From: Sanderia malayensis
Lineage: Eukaryota; Cnidaria; Scyphozoa; Semaeostomeae; Pelagiidae
Assembly: GCA_013076295.1 (NCBI GenBank)
Contig: RQOL01000120.1
Coordinates: 186,001-250,000, forward strand
Reading direction: 5' to 3'
Length of the DNA: 64,000 nt
Of the stretch, positions 43,070-53,932 are shown in pieces. Positions within the stretch are counted from its first letter, which is position 1, and the number at the start of each line of letters is the position of its first letter. Made by a program: the position numbers and the translations under genes. Under the pieces are notes generated by a model that did no database searches, was not told the DNA's origin, and saw only the letters and a list, made by a program, of their open reading frames with translations.

Positions 43070-43343
43070 CAATAGGGGGCAAAAGTCGATGGGACACCTG
43101 AAAATTTCATCCCAGAATGCTGTGCTTCTGCACACTTTGTTCTCTGTGAGCAGAATGCGACCCCCCACTCCCCCAAAACAAAGTTGTCTTGTGCACCAGT
43201 CCTTGCTTGTCGTCGGGCCAAAAGAATTTCGGCGATATTGAAGAACACCGCCTCTACAAACAACATTGTTATGGGGGGGGGATGAAGTATGCGTGTAAAA
43301 CTTGCTAAAATCCTGGGTGTCCCACGACTTTTTTCCCCTATTG
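43070..43343 (+). mobile_element. MITE-like element B
   Basis: A 274-bp relative of 39155-39433 in the same orientation, ending CCCCTATTG. It abuts the 3' side of the LINE on -. Confidence 0.75.
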
Positions 43344-43393
43344 CAGGTTGTTTTTTCAAGTCGGTTGAAAATGCGGGCTCCCTGGTACGCAAA

Positions 43394-44837
43394 TTACTTT
43401 TTCCCAGTCTCAGTGCGCATTTTCGGCAAAATAATACATGAGCCATTGGCTCTTGTGTTTATTGCATGTTCACGACTTTTGAAGTTACCGTTTAGGTCTT
43501 CAGGTAGTAGATGGTGCAATGATTTAAACACGTCAATGGCGACCCTTGTATTTCGTGTTTTTTCAACACTCTCCCATGCCGTCACATTTGCTCTTGGGCT
43601 CACAATTCTGGCTGCTCTGTCTTGTATATACTGCAGCTTGTTTACTGTTCCATTGGGTAGGGAAAGCTGTGGTGGGTAACAGTACAATAGTAGTGGTCGT
43701 ATCATTGATTTATATATCGATTCTGCTACATAAGGGCTGACGTTTTCGCGAATACGAGATAATAGTTTTACTCTCGCTGATGCTTTTTTGTAAACATTGT
43801 CAAAATGTTGATGAAGGTTTAGATGGTTATCCAATTCTACGCCAAGGTACTTGTACGACTTTGTCTCATGAATAGTTTGATTATAGATCTTTATCTCCAC
43901 GTTTGGCTGTTTGGACAACTTTTGATGTGATCCATATAAGACAAGCTCAGTTTTTCCTTTTTTCAAATTTATGAACAAATTGTTTTCATTGAGCCAGTCT
44001 GCAACCCTTTGCAGCTCATTGTTAAGTAAAAGTTCTATTTCGTTTGCATTCTTTCCAGCATAAAACAGTATCGTTGGCATATAATATAATATCAGCATCA
44101 GTGAGTGGAATATGGATATCGTTAATTATCAGTCCAAAAAGAAGGGGCCTCAGGAAAGATCCTTGTGGAACACCACATGTAACATTTTCTTCACGCGAAC
44201 TCGTATTATCGAAAATGACTTTTTGTTTCCTGTTGAAGAGATAATCACCTATCCATTGCAATTCCACATCGTCTATACCGTAGCTTGGCAATTTTTCCAG
44301 CAAGGTTGCATGACGCACTGTGTCGAAGGTTTTACGAAGATCAATATAGACAGCACCAGCACGTAGCCATTTATCAATGTTCTGTCTAACCTTTTCTGAA
44401 AGTAAGGTAACTGCATGTTGAGTAGATCTCCCTTGTCTAAATCCAAACTGACGCGGGCACAACAGGCCATTTGATTCAAGGTACTGGGACAGTTGATTAT
44501 AAACGATTTTCTCGATAACTTTTGATAGAGCAGGAATTACTGTGATAGGCCTATAGTTATCCAACAATGTGGAGTTGCCTGATTTAAAAACGGGGGTGAT
44601 TTTACCACACTTCTCTGATGTAGGAAATAATGATGCTTGCAGACTTTTATTAATAAGCCTACACAGTGGAGCCGATAGCTCATCTGCAGCGTCCTTTAAC
44701 ATTTTTGGTTGTATGTTGTCAATGCCCGCCGCTTTTGAAGAGTTGAAATTTTTGAGAATCTTCAAGACATCGCCTTGCTTTACCCTTGTAAACTGAAATC
44801 GTTTTCCTTCAGGATTTATCTTTAAGGTTACTTTCAC
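43394..44837 (-). pseudogene. LINE reverse transcriptase and C-terminal tail
   Basis: RT motifs: KAAGIDNIQPKMLKDAADEL, CGKITPVFKSGNSTLLDNYR, RQFGFRQGRSTQHAV, AVYIDLRKTFDTVRH, GVPQGSFLRPLLF, and the catalytic box IILYANDTVL, where YADD is changed to YAND. The frame changes near 44060 into the thumb and C-terminal part (INLKKGKTELVLYG, YKYLGVELDNHLN, YVAESIYKSMIRPLLLYC, LPEDLNGNFKSREHAINTR). This enzyme would perform target-primed reverse transcription; the Asp to Asn change and the frameshift argue against activity. Confidence 0.85.
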
Positions 44838-44866
44838 GCTTGTATTTCCAGACCTTATCCACTATG

Positions 44867-45280
44867 TCACACCCGATGCCCTTCAATGTCGATGTTACAT
44901 TGGTAAACAAATGAGCAAAAACTATTGCTAATTTTTTGCTTATCTATGGCCAGCTCTTCGTAAATTTTGAACATTTTTACATTTGCACTGCTATTTTCTT
45001 TTGGATAGATCTGTTTAATTTTCTTCCAAAACTCTTTTGGAGACTTGATGTTTTCTCGAAATATAGTTCGACTGTGATTTGCCTTGCTTTTTCTGATCAT
45101 CAGAGTCACTTTATTTCTTACTCTCCGGTATGTTGACCAGTCAAGCTCCAGTCCAGTCCTCTTAGCTTTTCGGAGGTAGAAGTCGCGTTCTCTTGTGTTC
45201 GATCTAATTTCCGTGGTAAGCCAAGGGCAGTGTCTCCCACTCATTTTTTTTCCACAAGCGGGGCGTGTTTGTTTACACAT
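44867..45280 (-). pseudogene. LINE linker between endonuclease and RT
   Basis: Basic region typical between endonuclease and RT in this LINE group: HCPWLTTEIRSNTRERDFYL, RKAKRTGLELDWSTYRRVRN, FRENIKSPKEFWKKIKQIYP. Separated from the flanking domains by frame changes near 44850 and 45300-45380. Confidence 0.7.
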
Positions 45281-45382
45281 TGCATCAATTGACTCTTGAA
45301 GGTATCCTATTCAAAATTAAAATCCAGGCCAGTAATATTATCCCACGGGATATTCCTCACATCTGCTTTAAAGCTTGACTCA

Positions 45383-46100
45383 TCATAGTTTTTTATAGTT
45401 ACGAGTAAAGATACGTCTCGGAACAAAGCGTTTGCAGTTCATTTTTCGAATAATTCTCGTGAGTTCATGGTCGCTGATTGCATTGGAATAAACATCAGCT
45501 CTCGCTACTCGATCACCATGACTACAAGCTATAATGTCAATAAGAGTTGTTGTCTCCTTTGTGATTCTTGTTGGACTTTTTATCATTTGCTTCAGGCCAT
45601 TTGATTTTATTATTTCTTTAGTCTTTCTTGATTCAGATTTTTTAGAATAATTACAATTTAGGTCCCCTGCGAGTACAACTTGCTTGTTTTCTGCATTTGC
45701 TGTTGTCAACATATCATCAAACAGTGGATCAAAATCTTTACTGAGGTAAGATGACGTCTCTGGGGGTCGGTATAGAAAACATATCAAAATTGATTTAGAT
45801 TTTTGAGGAAATATTTCAATCCAAATAGCCTCTGTTCTGTCGTTTTCGAGGTCTTTTCTGCGAAGCCAAGACATATCGTTCCTGATAAAATCACAAACTC
45901 CTCCTCCAGATCCCTGCTTTCGGTCATTCCTTTCAATTTCATATCCATTGATTTTAATTTCTCTATCTTTTATGGACTTGTGATGCGTTTCTGTGACACC
46001 AAAAATTTGAATAGCCTTCGCGGTTTCTTGCATCATCACCCGAACCAAATCAATTTTTGAAAAAATACCATTTACGTTCTGGTGAAATATTTTAAGTCCG
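45383..46100 (-). pseudogene. LINE apurinic-like endonuclease (EEP)
   Basis: Begins at about 46100 as GLKIFHQNVNGIFSKIDLV, then FGVTETHHKSI (catalytic Glu), GSGGGVCDFIRNDM, WIEIFPQKSKSILICFLYRP, VVLAGDLNCNYS (GDLN motif) and NAISDHELTRI (SDH). All main catalytic motifs are visible. It would nick the target site. It lies in the same frame as the upstream finger region but is separated from it by a TAA at 46115-46117. The frame ends at 45383 before the linker. Confidence 0.82.
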
Positions 46101-46114
46101 CGAATGTTAAGGTC

Positions 46115-46474
46115 TTACTTCAAACAAGAATATGTCAAAGAGTCATGATCATGATCATAATCATGATCATAATTATCGTTCGAATCGCCATTACTGAAGT
46201 CCGGCGTAGATTCCATTTCACAGGAATTACAGATATAAGACTCAGAGGTATCATTAAGCTTGTCTGTGATACACATGGAATGGCATGTTTTCTTGCAATT
46301 GTCACACTTTAACTGCATTTGATTTTTTTGAATGGTTTTGAGGCAGATGCTGCACTTAATTGCCGGACCTGGGCAGAGCTCGATGTCTCCCGCAAGGATG
46401 AGAAGAATTTTTAGGCCATGTTTTGGTCGCAGCCTTAGTCCACATTCCTGTTTGTACTCCCAAATAGATGACAA
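46115..46474 (-). pseudogene. LINE N-terminal region: 2A-like motif and PHD-type finger
   Basis: The protein starts MSSIWEYKQECGLRLRPKHG, then LLILAGDIELCPGP (residues 24-37). This matches the 2A ribosome-skipping form DxExNPGP, known at the N-termini of some LINEs, except that Asn is Cys. A PHD-like finger follows: CSICLKTIQ, LKCDNCKKTCHSMC and YICNSC. The stop at 46115-46117 is in frame with the endonuclease, so this was probably one long ORF. Confidence 0.72.
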
Positions 46475-46540
46475 AATAAAAGACTCCTTTGCATCAGTCG
46501 CTTCGTGTGGATAAAGTGAATAACAACATGAGTTACAGCT

Positions 46541-46696
46541 GATAAGTGATGTCCTTTTTATACATAACGAAATTAATATTTCAAAAATGATTCCAGTGCG
46601 ATTGTCACCGTCATCTTGTCACCGATAATTTATTTTGCAATTACATATTCTTTTGTATACTCTGATTCTACTTCTTAAGAACCTTCGTTATTAATT
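46541..46696. other. Unassigned boundary sequence
   Basis: Sequence between the LINE 5' end and recognisable DIRS RT coding; no gene supported. Confidence 0.4.
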
Positions 46697-47157
46697 TTGC
46701 AGTTGAAAATGATAAGATACAACTGTTTCTACAAGACTCGTTTCAACTGGCACCAACATTGGTAAACTTTTTGATTATTTGACAAATTATAAAGCAGGCA
46801 ATAGAAATACCAGGTGGAAAAGGAATTGCATGTAGAAATTTTAAGATGTATACGACAACAAGAATAGACATGATGAAAAAACAGAGACAAATTCAGTTGA
46901 CAAATTCAGTTGACAAATCCAATTGATGAATCCATGAATTAAATCAAAATAGCTAACGAAATGAACGGTAAAAATTCCATAACGTTTCGCTGAATAACTG
47001 TCAGCATCCTCAGATGACAAGAAGTAGACTAAATGCAATATTTATATATTAGCAAACAAAGACATAACTAAAAGAAAAGAATACAATGGTGAAATAGTTT
47101 AGATGCAATATACAAACTAAAATGCAATGAAAAACAAAGAAAACAACAATAAATTAA

Positions 47158-47715
47158 TTAAAATAGCTGTAGGGGAATGCTAGATGTTTGATTGTTAAGG
47201 GAGGGGTGGTCATGTAGGATGAGAAGGCTTTCAAACAAGAGGAGATCAAACTCATTGGATGCTTTCTTTAAAATAGAAAAGTTGTCAAGAGTGGCCTCAT
47301 GCCCAGAGGCAATAAGGTGGTCTAGTATGGCCGGAGAGGAAGAATTAACAGGTTGACCTGCTTTTCCTATTCCCAAATGTTCTCGGCTGCGAGTGGCTAA
47401 ATGGCGGGAGGTCTTCCCATAGTAACAGGCATTACAACCTGTGCACTTAAATTGATAAACAACCTGAGAACAAATGGAAACAGGAAAACGGTCTTTAAAA
47501 TGAAAGAAAGACGAGATACGTTTAGAGGAGGAAAAAACGAAATGAAGTTTAATATACGGATAGGCTTCAGAAAAAATCTTATGAAGATTTTTACGTATTT
47601 GAAGAGAATGGAATCCTAAAAACGGGAGACAAACCAAAATTTTCTTGTGTGGAACAGTATCTTTACAAATAGGTGGCTGAATCAATTCCAAACAATCAGT
47701 TGTCCAAATAGTCAA
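47158..47715 (-). pseudogene. Penelope-like GIY-YIG endonuclease
   Basis: C-terminal part of a Penelope-like polyprotein. A pre-domain KILVCLPFLGFHSLQIRKNL is followed by the GIY-YIG endonuclease with QVVYQFKCTGCNACYYGKTS (Cys pair CxxC before YYG, as in Penelope), HLATRSREHLG and HEATLDNFSILKKASN, ELLL-like FDLLLFESLLIL and a stop at 47158. The RT domain is absent. This enzyme would cut target DNA for integration. Confidence 0.82.
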
Positions 47716-47726
47716 TCAGTTCTAAT

Positions 47727-47945
47727 TTGGGAATAGGAAAAGCAGGTCAACCTGTTATGTCTTCCTCTTCGGCCATACTAGACCACCTTATTGCCTCTGG
47801 GCATGAGGCCACTCTTGACAACTTTTCTAATTTAAAGAAAGCATCCAATGAGTTTGGTCTCCTTTTGTTTGAAAGCCTTCTCATCCTACGTGACCACCCC
47901 TCCCTTAACAATCAAACGTCTAGCATTCCCCTACAGCTATTTTAA
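47727..47945 (+). pseudogene. Penelope-like endonuclease, inverted second copy
   Basis: The last about 70 residues of the same protein (HLIASGHEATLDNFSNLKKA, LLLFESLLILRDHPSLNNQT) in opposite orientation, with a few substitutions from the first copy. Not an independent gene. Confidence 0.82.
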
Positions 47946-49248
47946 TTAATTTATTGTTGTTTTCTTTGTTTTTTGTTGCATTTTAGTTTGTATATTGCCT
48001 CTAAACTATTTCACCATTGTATTCTTTTCTCTTAGTTATGCCTTTGTTGGCTAATATATAAATATTGCATTTAGTCTACTTCTTGTCATCTGAGGATGTT
48101 GACAGTTATTCAGCGAAAAGTTATGGAATTTTTACTGTTTATGTTGTTAGCTATTTTAATTTAACTCATGGATTCGTCAATTGGATTTGTCAACTGAATT
48201 TGTCAACTGAATTTGTCTCTGTTTTTTCATCATGTCTATTCTTGTCGTTGTATACATCTTAAAATTTCTAAAAGCAGGCAATATCACCAATTATTTTGAC
48301 AATTGGCATAAAATTACTGAAGACCCTGTTATCCTTAGCATTGTTAGAGAAGGACTTAAGGTAGACTTTGAAACCCAGCCTGACTCTCATGCTTCCAAGC
48401 AATCCAAACTCTCCCAGGAGGACTCCCAGGCCATTAATAAGGATGTTTCAAAGCTTCTCAAAAAGGGAGTAATTTCAAAATGCCAAGCTGAAGTTAATGA
48501 CTTGATCTCTCCCATTTTTACTAGGGAAAAAAGGGATGGCACCCTCAGAATGATTTTAAATTTAAAAAGACTCAATTACCATGTGACATATAATCATTTC
48601 AAAATGGAGTCACTGGAAAATGTTTTGAGTATAATTAGGCCAGATGTCTGGATGGCTACTGTGGATTTAAAGGATGCATTTTACTCCATTCCCCTACATT
48701 CCGAGCATCATAAATATTTCAAATTTATTTGGGATAAACAATTGTATCAATATTCTCCAATGCCAAATGGATACGCAGAAGCTATGAGAGTATTTACTAA
48801 GATATTGAAACGTCCCTTTTCACACTTGCGGGCACAAGGCTTTCTGTCAGTAGTGTTTGTAGATGACACATATCTACAGGGGGATACATATGCCCAATGT
48901 TTGTCAAATGTGCAAGCTACAAAAGAAACACTGCAACATCTAGGCTTCACTATTCATGCAGAAAAATCAATACTTAAATTCAACCAATACTTAAAATCAA
49001 TACTGAGCCAAAACAGGAAATTGAATTCCTTGGTTTTGTAATTAACTCTAACAACATGCGTGTTTCCTTATCTGAAAGGAAGACCAATGGTCTTATTCAC
49101 AAAATAAACAATTTTAAATCCTTGGAAATGCAAACCATCAGGCAACTAGCATCAGTCATTGGCTCATTGCTATCCACTTTCCCTGCAGTTCCCAATGGGT
49201 TGCTACACTATACAAACCTAGAACGTTTAAGATACAACTGAAAGCAAA

Positions 49249-49383
49249 CAAAGGGAATTTTGAGGCCAAAATACATAGTATGCCAATAGAGTGTGACCAG
49301 GAACTAGCTTGGTGGGTTGCAAATATTAAATCCTCCTTTAGGAAGATTAAAATCCCAGAAATTGACCATACAATATTTACTGA
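49249..49383 (+). pseudogene. DIRS RNase H, 5' piece (copy 2)
   Basis: Matches bases 1-133 of the window almost exactly and runs to TTTACTGA, where the 2.3-kb insertion begins. It encodes PIECDQELAWWVANI and the start of the first RNase H Asp motif (IFTD), which is completed after the insertion at 51720. Confidence 0.85.
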
Positions 49384-51719
49384 CCATCCCGCAGCGGCGG
49401 ACACGTTAAGCAATCGGTTGTAATTAAAGTTGCCTAGTTTGCGATAAGATCAGTGGTCGGACACGCAAAGAAAAAGAATTTTGTTTGAAATCATTGATGT
49501 CCTCATACTGCCATTCATTCCCACCATTACATCAATGGAATCCCCGAGTCCCCATTTCCATTGCAAGGTTGTTGTAGGTGCATGGTGACTTAAATTGAAA
49601 TCCTTGAAGTCGTCATAGTTGGAACCATTCCCCGACCACATGGTCCAAGGAATCCCCGAGTTCCGATTTGCATTCCAAGTTTGTTCCAGGTCCATGTTTT
49701 CTCCCATGACTTAACTTGAAATGATTCAAATCTTCAAAGTTGCATCCATTCCCCCACAGCATGGTCTATGGGATCCGCGATCCCAACTTTCATTCCAAGG
49801 TTGTTCTGGGTCCATGTTTTCTCCCATGATTTTATTTGAAATGATTCTGATCCTCATATTTCCATCTTTTCCCCCATGGAAGTGCAAAGGTTGCATTCCA
49901 TTCGAATGTTGTTCCAGGTCCATTTTTTCCACGATGCAAATGTTCGTGCACTTCTGAGCGTGCCAGAAACGTCTCGATTTTAAACCGAACAGAGAGAAGC
50001 ATTGCGATCGAATAGTATATCATACATGTATATCATATTGAATAGTATAGTATATCATAATTGGATCCATTTAATTCGAAATTTCGATTGGAGAATATAC
50101 AATATTAAAAATACAGCTCAAATTCGTAAAAACATATTTACGACTACAGGAATCCATGCAAGCAATACAAAAGCGCATTATGAAAATTTTAGAGGGGCAC
50201 CAAAGTTAGATGCTTCTGAACACGCATTCGAAAATTCGTCATATAAAAGGGTTTTAAATACAGCAGATCATGAAAGTTTTCAATCAATTCACTCACATGT
50301 GACACGCGAAATGGACGACTTTCGTGTTTTGAATTGCAGGTCAGTGAATCCATGTGAAGTGGGATTTGCCGTGCTTCTCCGCACGCCCTGCTTCAATGCA
50401 ATATGAAAATAGCTGTTTTCGAGTCTGGCCAGTTAGAGTCTCGCATGGAAATCTGCAAAAATCGATGTAGAATTTTAGTATTGATCGATCAGAGCTCTCT
50501 CAAACAAATCAGAGTCAATTTATAGAGACTATGATTGAGATTTTGAAAATATAATGCACGGCTGGAGAGATTTGAAAAGCGAGTTGTTGATCACGGAATC
50601 TGAGCTGAATAAAACAATACAGCTGAGGGAGAAATATAGAAAAAACTTAGCCACTTACCAGTGAAGTTCTTTGGGAAACAGTTCTGAATAGCAAGTTTCA
50701 AGTAAGATTCCAGTTGATTGCAAGGAAGGCCAGAATAACTTTTTAGACAACTGCGTGTGCTTTGAATGGCTTCGTTTCAGTGAAATCATGAAATTGCTGT
50801 TTTTGAAATTCGTTCTTTAGATCGTAGCATCCAGATCTGTTATTAGAAAATCAGAACTTAATCATTTATGGTTTTAGCATTCGATTTAGCATTGAAAAGA
50901 TTTGTAAAGCAAAAAATTATTCAGAATTTTAGATCGCCTAAAAAGTTCTGTAAACAACGGATCAGAATAAATCGAAAACAAAATAAAAATAAGACAGGAG
51001 TTTAGTAGAGGCAAATAGAAACAACTTAGGAACTTACCAGTTAAATCCTCAGAAGCTTTTAGTTTGGAAGCTCGAGTAAAACGACAGCAAAAATAAAACG
51101 CAGCCACAAAACGAAATAATTTCATTCGGTTTGTCCCGTCCCAAATTCGAAAATGGACATCCACTGCACGTTCGCTGAAGGAAGGAAGCAACTTCCACGT
51201 CACTCAAAGGTCGGAGTAACAAAAGGAGCTGTCGGATTAGTATCAAACGCAACAGGGATTCATTGTTTCGAAAACGGTAAACAACGCACGATCGACCTTT
51301 CCAGAAGCACGACATCATCCAGACGTATTAATTGTCAGGGGGTCGCATGTCACAACATGTTTTGTTCGACTCGATGCTCAAGTACGAATCAAAGCTCGGG
51401 TCACCTCCCCCTGGCACGCAAAACAAAAGCCGAGGAGAGCAGCAGGCACTGCAGCATCTGACAAAGTGCACAAAGCAAACTTGAAACGAAAACAAAGGGC
51501 GGAAGGATTTTCGAGGTAGAAAAGTGTAAAAATGTGAAAAACGAAAACGAAATTGGCAAAAAGAAATAATTTCTAGGCTTGTCCAGTCGAAAGGGAACAA
51601 ATCTAAGTGGTTTCGAAAAAGAACGCGAAAAGCAGGAAAAGGCTGGAGGGTCAACAACACCCGTGCCGGGTGGCCTTTGACCGCGCGTTTCCGTGGCCGC
51701 TCCAATATTATTATATAGA
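49384..51719. mobile_element. 2.3-kb insertion of unknown type in the DIRS RNase H
   Basis: Absent from copy 1, where TTTACTGATGCTAGC is continuous. The insertion lies exactly between A and T of CTGA/TGCT with no duplication beyond a possible 2-bp GA. Read on - it begins TCTCTATATAATAATATTGG and ends in GGGATGG. That fits a Helitron-type 5' TC but not a CTRR 3' end, so the class is unresolved. It contains a tandem repeat (49487-49955); I recognise no protein. ORFs at 50002-50406 and 51153-51461 have no known motif. Confidence 0.65.
49487..49955. repeat. Four degenerate tandem units of about 110-121 bp
   Basis: Unit starts at GAAAT: 49487, 49597, 49718 and 49838. Shared blocks are CATTCCAAGGTTGTTCC, GGTCCATGTTTTCTCCCATG and CCATTCCCCCAC. 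Lies in the 2.3-kb insertion. Confidence 0.82.
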
Positions 51720-52929
51720 GATGCTAGCAACTTAGATTGGGGGGCTGATGATGGAACTTGCCCAATTGGGGGCCGATGGGCATAATCTGAAATACAGCAA
51801 ATTAATTTCCTAGAGCTAAAGGCTATAAAATTAGCTCTGGAAACTTATTGCCTATCAACAATATACAACCACATTAGAATAATGAGTGACAACAGTACTG
51901 CAATTGCATACATCAACAGCAAGGGGGGGGACTAAATGACCTCCACTTGATGCTCTTGCTGCAGATATATGGGAATTCTGTAATGCAAAGGGAATTCATA
52001 TTTCTGCAGCCCATATCACAGGGGCAAAAAACACAACTGCTGATCACATGTCAAGAACATTCAATGATCAAACAGAGTGAATGCTTCATCCAAATATTCT
52101 AAATATTTTGGTCAAAGAGCTTGGTTTTAAACCGGAAGCTGACCTATTTGCATCTTGCCTCAATAAGCAGCTAAATAAATATGTATCCTGGATTCCTGAT
52201 CCAGGTTGTAGAGCTGTTGATGCATTTTCCCTTTCTTGGGCTGATATTAAATTTTATTTCCTCCATTTCCTCCTTTCAGTCTCATGATTGAAGAGTTATC
52301 GCTGACCACAAGGGACCGAGGACTATTACTAACCGCTGACTGAATTTGATTGGAACATTACTTCCGTGTCAGTCTACTAGACTGTTTATATTTGATCGTC
52401 CCATTCGTGTAAGTCTCTTTGTCATAATATATTCTATCGTTGTATTGTGTGTTTAAAGGATTAGCCTAATTAAACTTTCATTATTATTATTGTCATTCGT
52501 TATTGTAATCTTATTAATAAGAATAGGCTACTTGTTTGTTTATATTATCGATGTGTGTAATCTTATATCGTAGGATTCTATCATCGTTGTTCGATTGATC
52601 ATCATATTATATATATCAAGCATCGAGGAGTATCTTTCTTCAATGGTGAGGTCAATTGCAAAGATAATAAAGGAGAATGCTATGGGGATCATGATTATAC
52701 CCCTCTGGCCCAGCCAATTTTGGTACCCAATGATGCTGAAATACCTCATCATGCCACCAGTGGTACTGCCACAGACAAAGGCACTGCTTCGTTTGCCATT
52801 CAAACCAGAAGAATCTCATCCGCTACTGCCAAAACTGCGACTAGCAGCAGTTCTCCTATCTGGCAACACATACAATGCAAGGTATTTTCCCCTGATGTAT
52901 CTGAAATCATTTTAGATTCCTCGAGGAAA
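51720..52929 (+). pseudogene. DIRS RNase H and post-RNase H region (copy 2)
   Basis: Continues copy 2 after the 2.3-kb insertion with DASNLDWGADDGT (RNase H), SDNSTAIAYIN and, unlike copy 1, an in-frame KNTTADHMSR (52029-52060). A one-base difference in the G-run near 51930 and the 358-bp insertion at 52287-52644 break the frame. Post-RNase H motifs FASCLNKQLNKYVSW, PDPG and LWPSQFWYPM are retained on either side of that insertion. Confidence 0.8.
52287..52644. mobile_element. 358-bp MITE-like insertion
   Basis: Absent from copy 1 (TCTCATGGTGAGG at about 690-702). It begins ATTGAAGAGTT and ends TTTCTTCAAT, so the ends are inverted for at least 8 bp (ATTGAAGA). The flanks read CATG and ATGG; the target duplication could be ATG or only G. 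AT-rich, no coding capacity. Confidence 0.65.
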
Positions 52930-53853
52930 ATGACAGTCAATAAATATGATTCAGTTTTAAATCATTGGGAAATATACTGCAGAGAAGTTGAAGCAGATCC
53001 TGTACAAACTTCAGTAAACACAGTACTCAAATTTTTGCTGCGACTGTACAATGGAGGGTGTATGTACAGTGGACTAGCTGCTACCCGCAGTGCCCTATCT
53101 TCCGTTGTGTGTTTGCCTGGCTATAAATCCATTGCTGAACATCCAATGATTTCCTGGTTTTTAAAAGGAGTGTACAACAAGCATCCTCCTCTCCCGAAAT
53201 ATTCAAGAATATGGGATATTAGTGTAGTCTTAAAATACTATGACTCTTTGCCACGAAATGAATTACTCGATCTCAAACAATTCACTCACAAGGTAGCAGT
53301 TCCTCTGATGATATTGGGGGCAAAAAGGAAACAGACTCTTTTGACAATAAATATAGACAACATAACGTTTTCTGGAAACCAGCTCATTATTTTACCAAAC
53401 TCAGTACAGAAGCACAATAAGCCGGGTCAACATATTGGGGCAATCACATATAATCAATATGTTCAAAATCATTAACTGTGTATTGTTAATTGCATGGAAA
53501 TATATTTACAGAAACGGAAACATGTTGTTCCAGTGGCTGTGAAACCACTATTTATTACATATGGGACACCACATAAACCAGCTAGTAGTGACACTTTGTC
53601 AAGGTGGGTCAAGGCAGACCTAAAATCAGCTGGGGTTGACACGAGTGTCTTTCAAGCTCACAGCTGTTGGTCTGCCTCAGCAAGTAAAGCCAAGGAGAAA
53701 GGCATACCATTTCAATATATCCTAAAAAGAGGTTGTTGGAAAGCTGAGAGCACGTTCAGAACATTTTATGATGAACAAATTATTAACCATGGAACAGAAG
53801 AGGAAGAGGATTACGTTAATTTGATACTTAACTGGTGGAACATTTTTGTTTGA
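52930..53853 (+). pseudogene. DIRS tyrosine recombinase (copy 2)
   Basis: Counterpart of 978-1901. The same in-frame TAA is present (53473-53475), so that lesion predates duplication. First Arg in GAKRKQTLL, C-terminal box AHSCWSASASKAK and TFRTFYDEQ. The HxxR Arg position is Trp (TGG, 53668-53670) where copy 1 has Gly (GGG). The two copies differ in about 3 of 140 bases over the start of the gene. Confidence 0.88.
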
Positions 53854-53932
53854 AATGACATTTATCAACATTGTTGGTCAACATTTTACTGCATGCCCCT
53901 ATTCATGAGCTCAATTCAGTCCGAGCTTTAAA

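Larger units (their letters stand above)
43344..46540 (-). mobile_element. CR1-like LINE with PHD-type zinc finger and 2A-like motif
   Basis: On the minus strand the order is a 2A-like motif, PHD-type finger, endonuclease, linker, reverse transcriptase and C-terminal tail, as in CR1/L2-group LINEs with a single ORF. Several stops and frameshifts and a changed catalytic box show it is dead. The 5' end is near 46540; the 3' end meets MITE-like element B at about 43344. Confidence 0.8.
46804..48270. mobile_element. Inverted pair of Penelope-like element 3' ends
   Basis: Two copies of a Penelope-like 3' region face each other: 46830-47715 on - and 47727-48270 on +. They share the C-terminal endonuclease coding end and 3' sequence. 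The insertion is flanked by AAAGCAGGCAATA at 46791-46803 and 48271-48283, a 13-bp target duplication. Its removal restores the DIRS RT frame. Paired inverted, 5'-truncated copies of this sort are known for Penelope-like elements. Confidence 0.82.
46697..49241 (+). pseudogene. DIRS reverse transcriptase, split by a Penelope insertion
   Basis: The part upstream of the Penelope insertion (46697-46803) ends GTNIGKLFDYLTNYKAGN, and the part downstream (48284-49241) continues ITNYFDNWHKITEDPVILSI, so the frame is exactly continuous across the 13-bp duplication. RT motifs: VISKCQAEVNDLISPIFT, DGTLRMILNLKRLN, MATVDLKDAFYSIPL (motif A), MPNGYAEAMRVFTKIL and VFVDDTYLQGD (FVDD in place of YxDD). A short local duplication near 48970-49000 shifts frame, after which EIEFLGFVINSNNMRVS and RQLASVIGSLLSTFPAVP (thumb) are read. 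Another shift near 49235 precedes RNase H. Confidence 0.85.

Noticed and set aside
48232..48270. Start of a long ORF at 48232 as the RT start
   Set aside because: These codons are Penelope 3' sequence; the real RT frame enters from 46803 across the 13-bp duplication.
49450..49957. ORFs of 60-85 codons on both strands in the 2.3-kb insertion
   Set aside because: They overlap each other and follow the 110-121-bp tandem repeat.
50002..50406. 134-codon ORF in the 2.3-kb insertion
   Set aside because: No motif recognised and a low-complexity, Asn/His-rich start; kept only as part of the insertion.
50886..51730. Minus-strand ORFs around 50.9-51.7 kb
   Set aside because: Phe/Leu/Ser-rich translations of AT-rich, A-rich sequence; no conserved motif.
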